Program-made: the position numbers and the translations under genes | Part shown: positions 32,530 through 44,381 of the stretch, piece by piece | Numbering within the stretch: the first letter of the stretch is position 1 | Layout: every line of letters begins with the position of its first letter | DNA from: Wurfbainia villosa | Lineage: Eukaryota; Streptophyta; Magnoliopsida; Zingiberales; Zingiberaceae | Assembly (NCBI GenBank): GCA_025175895.1 | Contig: CM046005.1 | Location: forward strand, 62,148,325-62,212,324 | DNA length: 64,000 bases | Direction: 5' to 3' | Notes under the pieces: model-generated | The model's input: the letters and a program-made list of their open reading frames with translations, nothing else | Database searches by the model: none | Told to the model about the DNA's origin: nothing

Positions 32530-34090
32530 TGTTGGGGATTTGACGCCCGCTAGAGGGGGGGGGGTGAATAGCGTGTGACCCGTACGTAGATGGAAATCGT
32601 TCGCGTGCTTGTCTACAATTCGTGTTAGCGCAGCGGAATAATAATAATAAAAGCAATACACGAAATACAATCACACACGAACACGATGATATAACGTGGT
32701 TCGGAACCGTAACGGTTCCTACTCCACGGATCGGGCTCAAATGAGCCCTAGCGATGCCAGACACACACCACTATCAAATAACTCCTTCTCGACACAAGTC
32801 GGAGGTGGAGAAACCTCTTACAATAAGATTACAACAATAATCTAAATGCAACAAGAGAAGTAAAGAACACTTTACAAAAACTCTTTAGATCGCTTGCTTG
32901 TTGATCGCTTGAATCGTGGTTGAAGACCCTGATTTGCAGCAGCAAATCGCCTCAAAAACGTCCAAGAAATCGCTGCTAAAACCCTCATTCTGAGCTGCCT
33001 TTATAACCTGCGTCGGGCTGGATTTCCGCCTATCAGTCGACTTCCATAAGTCACCAGTCGACTGATGCCACTGTTGTCGTGAGACAACGGATCGATCCAC
33101 GTTGGAAAAACTCCAACGGATCTCTTAGCGATCGGCCCAGCGCCCCGTAATCGGCGCCCGGATCGGCTCGGCGTCATGCTCGACACTTTCGGTGGCGGTC
33201 GACTACCATCCTTAGCGATCATTGCTCCCATGAGCGATCATTGCGAGCAATCCGGCTCTAACTGGCGGTCGACTCAAGTCGACTCACGGCGGTCGAAGCC
33301 GGCCATAATGCCCGGTCATTGCCAACCTCAAGAATGAGGTTTTAACCCAAGTATGGTGCCTCCATACTTGCTAGACCACCCTTAGCCTAGACCTAAGCCT
33401 TCTAGCCACCTCCATCAGCCTCACGCCTCTCGGATCCCTCCAAGTCATCCATGACTTGTTCATCCATCGCGCTAGCTTCCAGGTGCTTCCATCGGCTATG
33501 TCATGCTAACGGTGTCTACACCGCCAAGGCACATTGGACTTACGCCGCCAAGACTCGCTTGGACTTTCGCGCCAACCATTGGACTTATCTTGCCAAGACT
33601 CCGCTTGGACTTTCTGTTTGCCAATATCAAACCCTTGGACTTCTCAAATGCCAAGACTCAAGCTTGGACTTTCCCTTGCCAACCCATGTTGGACTTTTCA
33701 TGCCAAGACCATGCTTGGACTTTCCTTGCCAACCCATGTTGGACTTTACATTGCCAAGACCCATGCTTGGACTTTTACATTGCCAAGACCCATGCTTAGA
33801 CTTTTCCTTGCCAACCCATGTTGGACTTTTCCTTTGCCAATCCATGTTGGACTTTCCATTTGCCAAGACCCATGCTTGGACTTTCCCATAATCACATGGT
33901 CAACCCTAGTCAACCATCAAGTCAATTATAACTGTCGATTGTATAAACAATCTCCCCAACATATTAACCGCAAACATCAATGTCAACATCAATGTCAATC
34001 CATTTTGTCAAATCCCTTTGTCAAACATTAAAAACATTACTCGAGTCAAACTCGAGTCAATTCGGTATCGTGACCTGGGGTGCACCAACA
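32530..34090 (-). repeat. H 3' LTR (1561 bp)
   Basis: TGTTGGGGATTTG to TGCACCAACA. Includes a run of ten G in the U5 end, TATA near 32995-33006 (minus TTATAAAGGCAG), two CAGTCGACTG-type copies (33035-33063) and the CCAAG/CTTGG array (33520-33890). Confidence 0.9.
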
Positions 34091-34104
34091 ATCTCCCCCT
34101 TTTT
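34091..34104 (-). promoter_or_regulatory. H polypurine tract
   Basis: Minus AAAAAGGGGGAGAT beside the 3' LTR, identical to F. Confidence 0.88.
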
Positions 34105-36014
34105 GATGTTTGACAAAAACCAAATCAAATCATGAGTTAGAACACTAACTCAAATCCCTTACCAATTATCCCAAATTGGTAAATACTCACCAAATGTTCT
34201 CCCCCCAAACATTCAAGTGAAAATGTAAACCAAATGTTCTCCCAAATATTCTCCCCCTTTTTGACTAACATCAAAAAGGTTATCTCTCCAAGGAGGTCAA
34301 TGTCTCATGTCCCAATGAGATCTTACAATCTCCCCCTTGATTTAAAAATATCTAGGATGCCTACCATCTTCCTAGTGATAAGTCCCATATCACTCAAGAG
34401 AGGCAATCCTATTCACTCTCCCAATTTCCAAATTGGGTATCAAAAATCATCAATTTTCCCAATTGATGATACTTTCCCAATAACTTCTCCTTTTCAAGGA
34501 GAAAAACACATCCATTATCCCAAGATGGATATCTCCCCCTAAAGGCTTGATCCCCCTTGACCATTGCACCAACAATGTCCTTGGGGAGTCCCTAAGCCAA
34601 TAGGAACTCTAAACCATCAAAATTAAGGTTGGAAATTCAACATTGAACTTTCCACCACCTCAAATTGATACTTTGACCTAACACCTCTCCAAATCCATAT
34701 CCAATGAATTTTCACTCTTCATAATGCTTCCCAAAGCATATCCTAGGGTTAGGAGTAGTTAGGGACCTTTACCATGGCTGAAAATGGGCTAAATAACCTT
34801 GTTAACCCGAAATCAGACCTGACTCGACTCTGACGATGTCGATCGATTGCCACATACATCGATCGCCACCAATGGCGATCGGTAGCGTCAATTTCCGAAA
34901 TTCAACTATCAGAATCCAATTTCAGAAAATCATAACTAATTATACGTATATAGAAAAATCACGAAATTTGATACGTATAATACTTATGACCAAAACAATG
35001 GGTGAAAAATGTTTGAAAAATAATTTACCCATAAAATAGTGAGTTTGATACAAAACTCAAAACCATTGAAATTTTCAATGTTTTGGCCCTATTTTGTATC
35101 AACTTCATCAATGGTGATTGCTATCAAAAGATAGACTTCACCAAGGTTTTCTAAATTGATTTTAAAATGACTTCAAAACCTTATTTTGGATCATATTCCT
35201 TGGGCTCTAAGTACATGACTTGTACACAAGCTTTCCCAATGATCCACCAATAAAATTAGATGAGTTTTGGTTCAACTAGATGCAAAAACTATGCACCTTG
35301 AACTCAACTCAAATCCTAGCATCTCACATGTATCTAGGGTGTATAAATACACATACATGTCAATTGGATGTGAGATGTGGGTTTTGTTCTCCCTAAACTA
35401 GGGTTTCATGCATTTTTCTAAGGCAACTCTATTTGATTCCCTTATAAATGGGACTCTAAGTCATGCCATAGTCCTTAAATCAATTTTAATCAAATTAGAT
35501 GCATAAAAATGATCATGGCATAATGATAGCAAAATAAATCATGGCCAATGATCATGATGTCATGGCATATGATAAAATCTAAAAATACATGACATTTAAA
35601 ACTTAATTCTAAGCATGATCATGACATTTAAATGATAAAAGTAAACATGATGTCATGTCATGGCATATGACAAACAAATCATGGCATATAAAATATATAG
35701 GTATAATAATACCTAAATTTTAATATTAATTGCCATTTAATATAATTAAATATATTTTGTCATATTATCACTAATCTCCCTAGTGTGCCAAAAACCCAAA
35801 ATGACACACTAAAAAACCTCTAATCCTAAATTGTGCCAATTCGATCATTTTATCAATACTCATAATTAATACTGGCACATCCTAAAAGCCTTTAGGATTC
35901 AAATCAAACCACATTCCCAAGGTAGCCATAACCTTGAAAATGACCTAAAATGCCACCTTTGCCATGGTTGAGTTAACTACCCATCCAATCAAGGTTGGCA
36001 CACCCTAAACCCAT
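34105..36014 (-). other. H 3' untranslated region
   Basis: About 1.9 kb with no coding frame. Shares blocks with F's two 3' UTR segments, including CCTAGCATCTC at 35315-35325 and ATGCCATGACATCA-type repeats (35510-35690). Confidence 0.7.
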
Positions 36015-37727
36015 CTAGCGTGAATCAATCACGCTCTTAGGAACCCAAAATCTATTTGAGCTCCTAGGGTTAATTAGGTATTCCCTAGGGATAACCTCCC
36101 TAGATACCTTTCTAATGACCCTCCTAGGCTTGTCAGCCTTGGTCATTTGGGTCTTACCTAGGTTGACTCTAGGGGTGACTCCCCTTGCAACCTTCTTAGT
36201 GGCCACCCTAGGTTTCCTAGAAACCCTAGCCACTAGACACACCCTTTGGTCAACTCTAGGGATGACTTTCCTATTGACCTTGGTCTTCCTAGACCTAGTT
36301 AGTGTTCCATAATCTAATGGAACACTATGATAAGCTATAGGCTTAGGTTTGTGACCCAAACCTTGCTTGCTTGACTTTTGACTCTTAGGTCCTTGGTGTT
36401 GACTTTGACTTTTGGACCTCGACTTTTGATCATTTGACCCTTTAAATTGATTTTGTATAATTTTAAGGGTCTTCTCCAATTTCTCAAGCCTTGACCTCAA
36501 GGCTTGGTTCTCTAATTCTAATTGCCCGATTTTAGAATTTTGATTTAGACCATGGGCATGGGACTTTCTAGGCATATGCCTAGTCCATTTAGGGTTAATA
36601 CCTAGGTGCTCTTGCACCTTTCTAATGGTCTCCCTAGGTAAAATTGGTCTAGTGTTATTTGACCTAGGTTTATCCTTAGATGAATTATTTTTAGGGACAT
36701 TAGTCCCAAATTTCTTCCTATTATCTAAGTGAATATTTTTAGCTCCTAAGCAATATTCATTCCTATTAGCATACTTTTCATAAATTGCAAGAGAATTAAA
36801 ATTATTTCTAGCATGCTTTTGCCTATTAAATCTAGAAGGTGCATTATTGAAATATACCTTAGGGTTTGCCTTGGAGGCTCCCCTACATATGATGCTCCTT
36901 CTTGCTTCTTCTTCCCCTAGGGCATTGACTCGATAATGCCCTTGAATTACACTTGAAGCATATGATGTGCTCCTTGCCTTTAGGTGTTGGGAACCGCATC
37001 CTTGACTTTTGGTGCGGTGGAGCCTTCTTAACCCGTTTAGGACACTTACTCTTGTAGTGTCCTTGCTCCTACACTCAAAGCATATAATATGAATTTTATT
37101 ATTATTTGAAATGCTCGAGTTACCTAGGTCCGTGGTAGGTTGAGTTGAATTTTGAGCTTCCTCATCTTGACCGGATGTTGAAGGCACTTCTTGAGGTTGC
37201 CCCGGTGTAGATGGTCTCTCCCCCTCAATCACGGAGGTGGATGCTTCTCCCACCTCTTCTATTTTCTCTTCCGATCCAGAAGTTGACTCCTTACTTTCTT
37301 CCGATTCCTCACTTTCACTTGAGGATGAGCTCTCTTCTTCATCCTCCTTGTCTTCTTGGATTGAATGAGGTTCTTCATGGAATTTCGCCAAAATGTTCCA
37401 TACCTCTTTGGCGTCTTTACAATCCACATAGTCACCTAGGCTACACAAGATGTCATTAGGTACTAAATCAAATATAAATTTGATTACCTTCTTATTTTTC
37501 TCGAATTGCCGGAGTTGCTCCTCACTCCATTTCTTCTTCTTGAGAAACCCTCCCTTTGGTCCCTTAGGATACTCAAATCCTTCCATCAAGGCGGATCATT
37601 CCTCAAGGTCTCTCATCATCAAAAACTCTTCAATTCTCGCCTTCCAAGAATTGAAACCTTCTCGTCCATAGAATGAATAAGGGACCGGTGTGTTGATGTC
37701 CCATCCTAATTGATCTTGGACTTCCAT
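36015..37727 (-). pseudogene. gag: H gag, one stop and shifted zinc knuckles
   Basis: True start is probably ATG at 37727 (MEVQDQLGWDINTPVPYSF), giving 570 codons to TAG at 36015-36017. TGA at 37596-37598 (codon 44, consistent with TGG) separates the first 43 residues from a 524-codon open frame. The N-terminal part has the copia gag pattern (FYGREGFNSWKARIEEFL), followed by an acidic Ser/Glu region. The stretch from CFECRS onward (about 37075 to 36870) has lost the two CCHC knuckles seen in F. A one-base deletion moves the frame off the first knuckle, and further indels restore it at ASKANPKVYFNN. The coiled coil (KIGQLELENQALRSRLEKLE) and tail to WVPKSVIDSR are intact. An open frame, but probably unable to bind RNA normally. 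Confidence 0.85.
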
Positions 37728-37777
37728 CTTTTACCCTCTAGCATCTTGCTCCTGGTTGTTAATCTGTTGAAGAGCCA

Positions 37778-37793
37778 CCAGGCTCTGATACCA
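37778..37793 (-). promoter_or_regulatory. H primer-binding site, initiator tRNA-Met
   Basis: Minus TGGTATCAGAGCCTGG, two bases inside the 5' LTR at 37796. Confidence 0.9.
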
Positions 37794-37795
37794 CT

Positions 37796-39327
37796 TGTTG
37801 GGGATTTGACGCCCGCTAGAGGGGGGGGGGTGAATAGCGTGTGACCCGTACGTAGATGGAAATCGTTCGCGTGCTTGTCTACAATTCGTGTTAATTAATA
37901 ATAATAAAAGCAATACACGAAATACAATCACACACGAACACGATGATATAACGTGGTTCAGAACCGTAACGGTTCCTACTCCACGGATCGGGCTCAAACG
38001 AGCCCTAGCGATGCCAAACACACACCACTATCAAATAACTTCTTCTCGACACAAGTCGGAGGTGGAGAAACCTCTTACAATAAGATTACAACAATAATCT
38101 AAATACAACAAGAGAAGTAAAGAACACTTTACAAAAACTCTTTAGATCGCTTGCTTGTTGATCGTTTGAATCGTGGTTGAAGACCACGATTTGCGTGACA
38201 AATCGCCTCAAAAACGTCCAAGAAATCGCTGCTAAAACCCTCATTCCGAGCTGCCTTTATAACCTGCGTCGGGATGGATTTCTACCTATCAGTCGACTGC
38301 CATAAGTCACCAGTCGACTGATGCCACTATTGTCGTGAGACAACGGATCGATCCACGCTGGAAAAACTCCAACGGATCTCTTGGCGATCATCGCCAACAT
38401 TGGCGGCCGATCGCTAACGCCGTAGTCGATCGGCCCTCGGCTCACGGAGCGCCTGCTCGACACTCATCGGCGATCAGCCATCCTTAGCGATCGATTGCGA
38501 GCCATCGATCATTGCTCCCATGAGCGATCGCTGCCAGCAATCCAGCTCTAACTGGCGGTCGAACTCGTCGACTCACGGCGATCCGCCGCCATAATGCTGC
38601 CAACCTCAAGAATGAGGTTTTAACCCAAGTATGGTGCCCCCATACTTGCTAGACCACCCTTCTAGCCACCTCCATCAGCCTCACACCTCTCGGATCCCTC
38701 CAAGTCATCCATGACTTGTTCATCCATCGCGCTAGCTTCCAGGTGCTTCCATCGGCTATGTCATGCTAACGGTGTCTACACCGCCAAGGCACATTGGACT
38801 TACGCCGCCAAGACTCTGCTTGGACTTTACGCCGCCAACCATTGGACTTATGCTGCCAAGACTCCCGCTTGGACTTTACGCTGCCAATATCAAACCCTTG
38901 GACTTCTCAAATGCCAAGACTCAAGCTTGGACTTTCCCTTGCCAACCCATGTTGGACTTTTCATGCCAAGACCATGCTTGGACTTTCCTTGCCAACCCAT
39001 GTTGGACTTTACATTGCCAAGACCCATGCTTGGACTTTTCCTTGCCAACCCATGTTGGACTTTTCCTTTGCCAACCCATGTTGGACTTTCCATTTGCCAA
39101 GACCCATGCTTGGACTTTCCCATAATCACATGGTCAACCCTAGTCAACCATCAAAGTCAATTATAACCTGGGTCGATTGTATAAACAATCTCCCCAACAT
39201 ATTAACCGACATCAATGTCCAACATCAATGTCAATCCATTTTGTCAAATCCCTTTGTCAAACATCAAAACATCACTCGAGTCAAACTCGAGTCTGGTCAA
39301 TCATGACCTAGGCCGATTGCACCAACA
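37796..39327 (-). repeat. H 5' LTR (1532 bp)
   Basis: TGTTGGGGATTTG to TGCACCAACA. TATA (minus) at about 38254-38263, two exact CAGTCGACTG copies near 38289-38321 and a CCAAG/CTTGG array at 38790-39120. Differs from the 3' LTR by several short indels, mostly inside the two arrays. Confidence 0.9.
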
Positions 39328-39332
39328 AACTA

Positions 39333-40084
39333 GTGTATCTGATATCTTCTGGCATGAAGCAATCTCTTTATAATTGCCTAATTCGAGTGGCGGTGGTAGG
39401 TCCATTGACCACTCGGTCGGCCAATCGAAGACAGAGACAGGCTGGACCTTTTTTTTTTGGGGGGGGGGGGATAAATAGAAAGTCACGAGGCTTAGGCTAA
39501 CATGGTAAAATTGAAAGATGATGGTGACTCAACACATCAGTCGAAAAGAGTTAAGGGTCAGTTGTTATAAAGGGATTCTAAAGTACATGGATATCTCACT
39601 AAAGAAAGTGGGAATAGGGAATCATAGACCATCAACCATCTGCCCATAAAAAAATAATGAAGTCGTCTGTCGATGGAAGATGAGGTCGTTGATATGGTTG
39701 AGGAATTAGAACTCGATGGTATGTAGTAATATCGAACGACATCTTAATGGTTGGTCTATCCTCCCTAGTGTAACTCATCGGAGTAGGTTCATACTAGAAC
39801 AAAGAGCTACCTTTGGCCATGACTTAAAATAAATGAGGAAGACTTATAGGTTGGAGGAGATGATCGAAATCTCATAACAATAAGGAAGAAGACGAAGACG
39901 TTGTATGAGTCACTGCTTAGTTATTGAATGTCCTAATAATGATATGGGTTTTCATCCGCAACTAATATAGCCATTGGATCAGATATACCTCGAATCAGAG
40001 GTCAAGATCTTAGTAATCTCTGTCGTTACATCAATTTTGATCTCCATGATTAGCTCGACAGTTGTAACTGTATGCCCACACCAA
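39333..40084. other. Orphan sequence between H and N
   Basis: About 750 bp, the continuation of 32095-32529 across H. No coding frame or known repeat recognised. A T run followed by a long G run lies at about 39449-39472. The last five bases, ACCAA (40080-40084), would be N's TSD copy. Confidence 0.4.
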
Positions 40085-41763
40085 TGTTTATTATAGGAAC
40101 TTCGGTGAGCACTAGAAGGAGGTGAATGGTGCATTTTCGTTCACTTGATGGAATTCGATCGTGCTCGTCTACACAAACTTGTTAGTGCACAGCGGAATAT
40201 ATAATAATGAAAATGCACAACAAGAATACACACGCACACACTCTATGCAAGATATACATGGTTCGGAACCTTAGGGTTTCTACTCCATGAGGCGAGTGAG
40301 CTCTAGTGATGTACACACCACTAATAAATCTCCTTCTCGACAACAAGTCGGAGGTGGAGAAACCTCGTACAAGCATTTACAATAATAAACAAGATACAAC
40401 AAGAAAATACAAAGTGAATACAACAAATAACGTAAAGAAAACTTTACAAATGGTTGCTTTGAATGTTTGCTTGTTGATTGTCTTGGACTAACCTTGAAGG
40501 GCTGGAAAGCACCAACTATCCCCTTCAAATTGCCCAAGAAAATAACTGTGTAAATCCTCCCCGTTGAGCTCCTTTTATGCCTCCGTGTGACTTGGATTTT
40601 CGCCTGACAGTCGACTGCCAAAAGGTCTCAGTTGACTATTTTGGCAGTCGATTGTCAACAGTATCGTTGTCTCACCACGAACTTGATCCACGTTGGCATT
40701 CAAGCCAATGGATACACTGGTAGTCAACTGCCATTTCTAGTAGTCGACTGCTCAAGCCCGTAGCTGACTGCTCAGTCGACTACCAAGCGTTCTATCTTCG
40801 CGACCAAAACCACCAGCAGTCGACTATCCTCCATGGTAGTCGACTGCTCATGGCCAGTCAACTGCCCAGTATTGGCAGTCGACTACCAAGGCCACTTGCC
40901 CAGTTGAACGCCAGTCAACTCACGGTAGTCGACTGATCATAATCCCAGTCGACTGCTCAGTGTCGACTCGGTTGCCAAGTGTCAAAACACATGACCGGTC
41001 AACTGGTCCACAACCCCAGTCGACTGCTAAACCTCAACCATGAGGTTTAACCCCAAGTATGATGCCCTCATACTTGTTAGATCACCCTTAGCCTAGACCT
41101 AAGACTTCTAGCCACCTCTATCAGCCTCATGCCTATCGGATCCCTCCAAGTCATCCATGACTTGTTCATCCATATGTTAGCCTTCAAGTGCTTCCATCGG
41201 CTATTGTTATGCTAAGCTGGTCTACACCGCCAAGGCACATTTTGGCTTACACTGCCAAGACACACGCTTAGACTTTACGCCGCCAAACATTGGACTTATG
41301 CTGCCAAGACTCTACCCTTGGACTTTACGTCGCCAAGATCAATCCTTGGACTTCCCAAAAACCAAGTACCCATAACTTGGACTTCACCACCAAGACTATA
41401 CACTTGGACTTACGTTGCCAAGACTACACCCTTGGACATTCCAATTGCCAAGTACCCATGACTTGGACTTTCATCACGAAGACTACACATTTGGACTTAC
41501 GTGGCCAAGACTACACCCTTGGACTTTCCATGTCAACCAATGTTGGACTTTGCTAAGACTCATGCTTGGACTTTCCATGCCAAGTACCCATGACTTGGAC
41601 TTCTCATGACAATCACATTGTCATACGTTTTGTCGAATATCAAAATACCGCTCGAGCCAAACTCGAGTCTGGTCAATCGTAACCTGGGCCGATTACACCA
41701 ATAATCTCTCCCTTTTTGATGTTTGACAAAAACCAAATACCTTTGAGTTAGAACACTAACTCA
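40085..41763 (-). mobile_element. N: 3' LTR and start of 3' UTR (minus gag-only element)
   Basis: LTR from TGTTTATTATAGG at 40085 to TTACACCAATA at 41703 (terminal ACA mutated to ATA), about 1619 bp, same family as H and F. It has a CAGTCGACTG-type array (40608-41029, many decayed copies) and a CCAAG/CTTGG array (41228-41610). A polypurine tract (minus AAAAAGGGAGAGAT) and about 45 bp of 3' UTR matching H follow, and then the sequence switches abruptly at about 41763 to a gypsy-type LTR (L). The N gag at 63386-64000, same orientation and family, is probably the other end of this element. Confidence 0.75.
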
Positions 41764-42502
41764 AACCAATCCTCTTTCCTCTCCGGCGACCGACGAGGAA
41801 GGTGGAGATGGCGTCGGCTGCTCGTGCGCGCGTGAAGAAGATGGAGCCGGCTCTGTCTCGCACGAAGAAGGAAAGGGTGAAAATGTTGGTTTTTAAAGGC
41901 AATTTCCATGACCGTCTGATCCAATGGACCTCCAATCTTGGCCATCCATTAAACCTAGGGCTAAATCAATCTAATTAATCCAATTAAGGGCTATGCATCC
42001 AACGACTGAGAATTCTCCAACTTTGAATAGATGGATCTGATCACTCTGAATGGATAATCACGATCGACTGAATCTGGATGAAGGCCTAAGATGTCCAGAT
42101 CTAAATGTATAGACTAGATCTCTCTAGATCTAGATAAATGGCTCAGAATCAATCGCTTTCTTCGGACGGTCCATATTGCTCAGATCTGGTCCCTTGATTG
42201 AATTGCCTCTGATCTGAATGAAGGGTCCAGATTAGTCCAGTTTGAAATGATCCTTCTAGCCCTAGATGAAGCCATATTTGATCCAACTTGAGTCTAGTCC
42301 AGTGGCCCATCTCGATCTCCTACAAAGAAAGACAAATTTGCATATAAGTCCAGAATTTAGGAGAATTTACAATAAGGTCCAAAAAAGATCCAACTCATAA
42401 AATATGCAAATAATCAACAATTAAACACACGAGAGGATTAAAATAGTGATATTAAGGATCAAAATAACACGACAAAATAGTAGTTATCAATTCCCCCACA
42501 CT

Positions 42503-43895
42503 TATTCTTGCACATCCCGAGCAAGTAAAGAAAACTAAAAGTAAGATGAAGATATATTCCCTAACAATTCCCAATCATACATAGAAAATCGTGAAAGAAA
42601 GTTACCTAGGATTGTCAAATCTCCAAGACTCAAGCAATCATGGACTCAATTCTTACATAGGTTAACAAACATGGTGACTTCAATCCATTATGAATATACT
42701 AAGAATGATTAATCCTCACAAGATAAGTGATGATTTTTCTTGCTCTCAAAAGCATGTAATAGTGGAGTTCACTCAAACTACTCATGATTTATGAACTACC
42801 ATATGCTTTCTTTTCTTCTACCTTCACCACTATATACACATAAGAATGTATAATCACTGAAGGCTTATTAAGAATATAAGAGAAACATGAATACAAGAAA
42901 AATGATAATATGTGCAAAGGGAAAGAAAGATAAGAAATGAAATAGCTAAAGAAATGCAAGAAGATATGAAAATATTAGAATGCTATATAGATGAGTACAA
43001 GAAAGCATTGCCCTAATTTTTTTTTTCAACCCAATAAACATGTAAACAACCCTTATCACATTCTTCAATATAAATCTACTAATGATATACAATAAATCTC
43101 TCAATAATTATAACAAGGGATGTCGTTAACAAAAATACTATCACACGTAAATAAAAATGGCACAACATGCCAAAATTTTTACAATATTTTTTTTTTATTT
43201 CATGGGCACCCAAATGTTTATTCTTTTTTTTTTCAACTTTTTTTTAGCTTTTTTTTTTTCAATTTTTTTTTCCTGACATGTAGTGCACTTCCCTATGCTC
43301 CAAGAAAGAAAACATCAAGCTCAGCTAAAAAGATAAAGAGCATGACTAACTCATGGTGATCAAGCACAACTCGCCTATGCTTACACTAATTTTTCCTGAG
43401 TTACTCCTCTCCCCCACACTTAAACTTTTGTCCATCCTGGGCAAAACACTCATCATGGATCATCCAAGTATTCCACATCCAGAAATAGAAATGGAGAAGA
43501 AAGTAATGGAAGGAAAGAAAAAAATGTAAAGATGAATGACTAGAATGTTATTCAAATAAGCATGTGATGATAAAAGAAGTGAAGGAAAACAACTGTGATT
43601 GCCTTCATAATAATCATGCAAACCTACTATTGTGTGGTCTCAAAAGAATCAAAGAAAGTTCTAGAGTTACAATAACCACAAGTGCACCACACATAAGCAA
43701 TAAAAATAGGCTCAATCCTCACTAGGTAAACAAAAATAATCATCTCAGTCTATCAACACAGAATCCATCACCAAGTAGTAACAACATGCAATCAAATAAT
43801 CCATTCATGACAATAAATCTCAAAATTTGACAATCAAATTTAACTAGCTTTCACGACTTCTAAGCAGATATAAAGGAATGCATAGGAAATTTATT
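42503..43895 (-). other. L 3' untranslated interior
   Basis: Inverted counterpart of K's 49696-51228. AT-rich, with several poly-T stretches at 43190-43275 that create spurious hydrophobic ORFs. No gene. Confidence 0.6.
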
Positions 43896-44381
43896 TCAAA
43901 ACCAGATAAAACAAAAACTCAACAAATAAAACATAACAACTAAAACAAAACAACTAAAACAAAAACAAATGAAGTAAAAGAAACATATATACAAAGAAAA
44001 AGAAAAGAGATGAGATAGAGAAAACTCCCCTGAGGTCCTGGTGGTTGGAGAAGATTCAGTAAAAGGAGCCACACAGGGCGTGGAGTGCTCCAAAAGAAAT
44101 CCCATCCCGATGGTTGAAGAAGATTCAGAGTAAGCATCCATGTCGGGAGTGGGATGGACTGAATGGAGGTGAGCACCTTCACGGTGTTATCAAGATAGTA
44201 CTGTGCTGCTCCCTCCAATAACATCACCTCATCATATGTAATCTCTGGCGGTCAGAGGCGATTCAGATAAAGTGTCTAGCCTTGGGGCTGGATTATTGCA
44301 TGGAATGTCAAGACCTTCATCAGCAGAGGTGTTGGAGTCTTCAGCTCAGATGGGAGTGTCCAGTTTGGTATTGTGAAAATT
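43896..44381 (-). pseudogene. L: C-terminal fragment of the K-type ORF
   Basis: Minus frame matching the end of K's ORF (K 49440-49695): GAAQYYLDNTVKVLTSIQSIPLPTWML here against EAAQYYPYNIMKTLTPIQSIPLPAWML in K. Stops interrupt it (one at the position of the Trp in K's QPQGW). Function unknown. Confidence 0.55.

Larger units (their letters stand above)
32530..39327 (-). mobile_element. H: complete gag-only LTR retrotransposon
   Basis: 6798 bp with perfect TSD AACTA (32525-32529 and 39328-39332). In element order: 5' LTR (39327-37796), initiator-Met primer site, gag (37727-36015), 3' UTR of about 1.9 kb, polypurine tract, 3' LTR (34090-32530). No pol domain anywhere, so it fits the class called TR-GAG. 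It is the best intact example of the F/H/N family and shows that F's second ORF is not a family feature. Confidence 0.93.
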
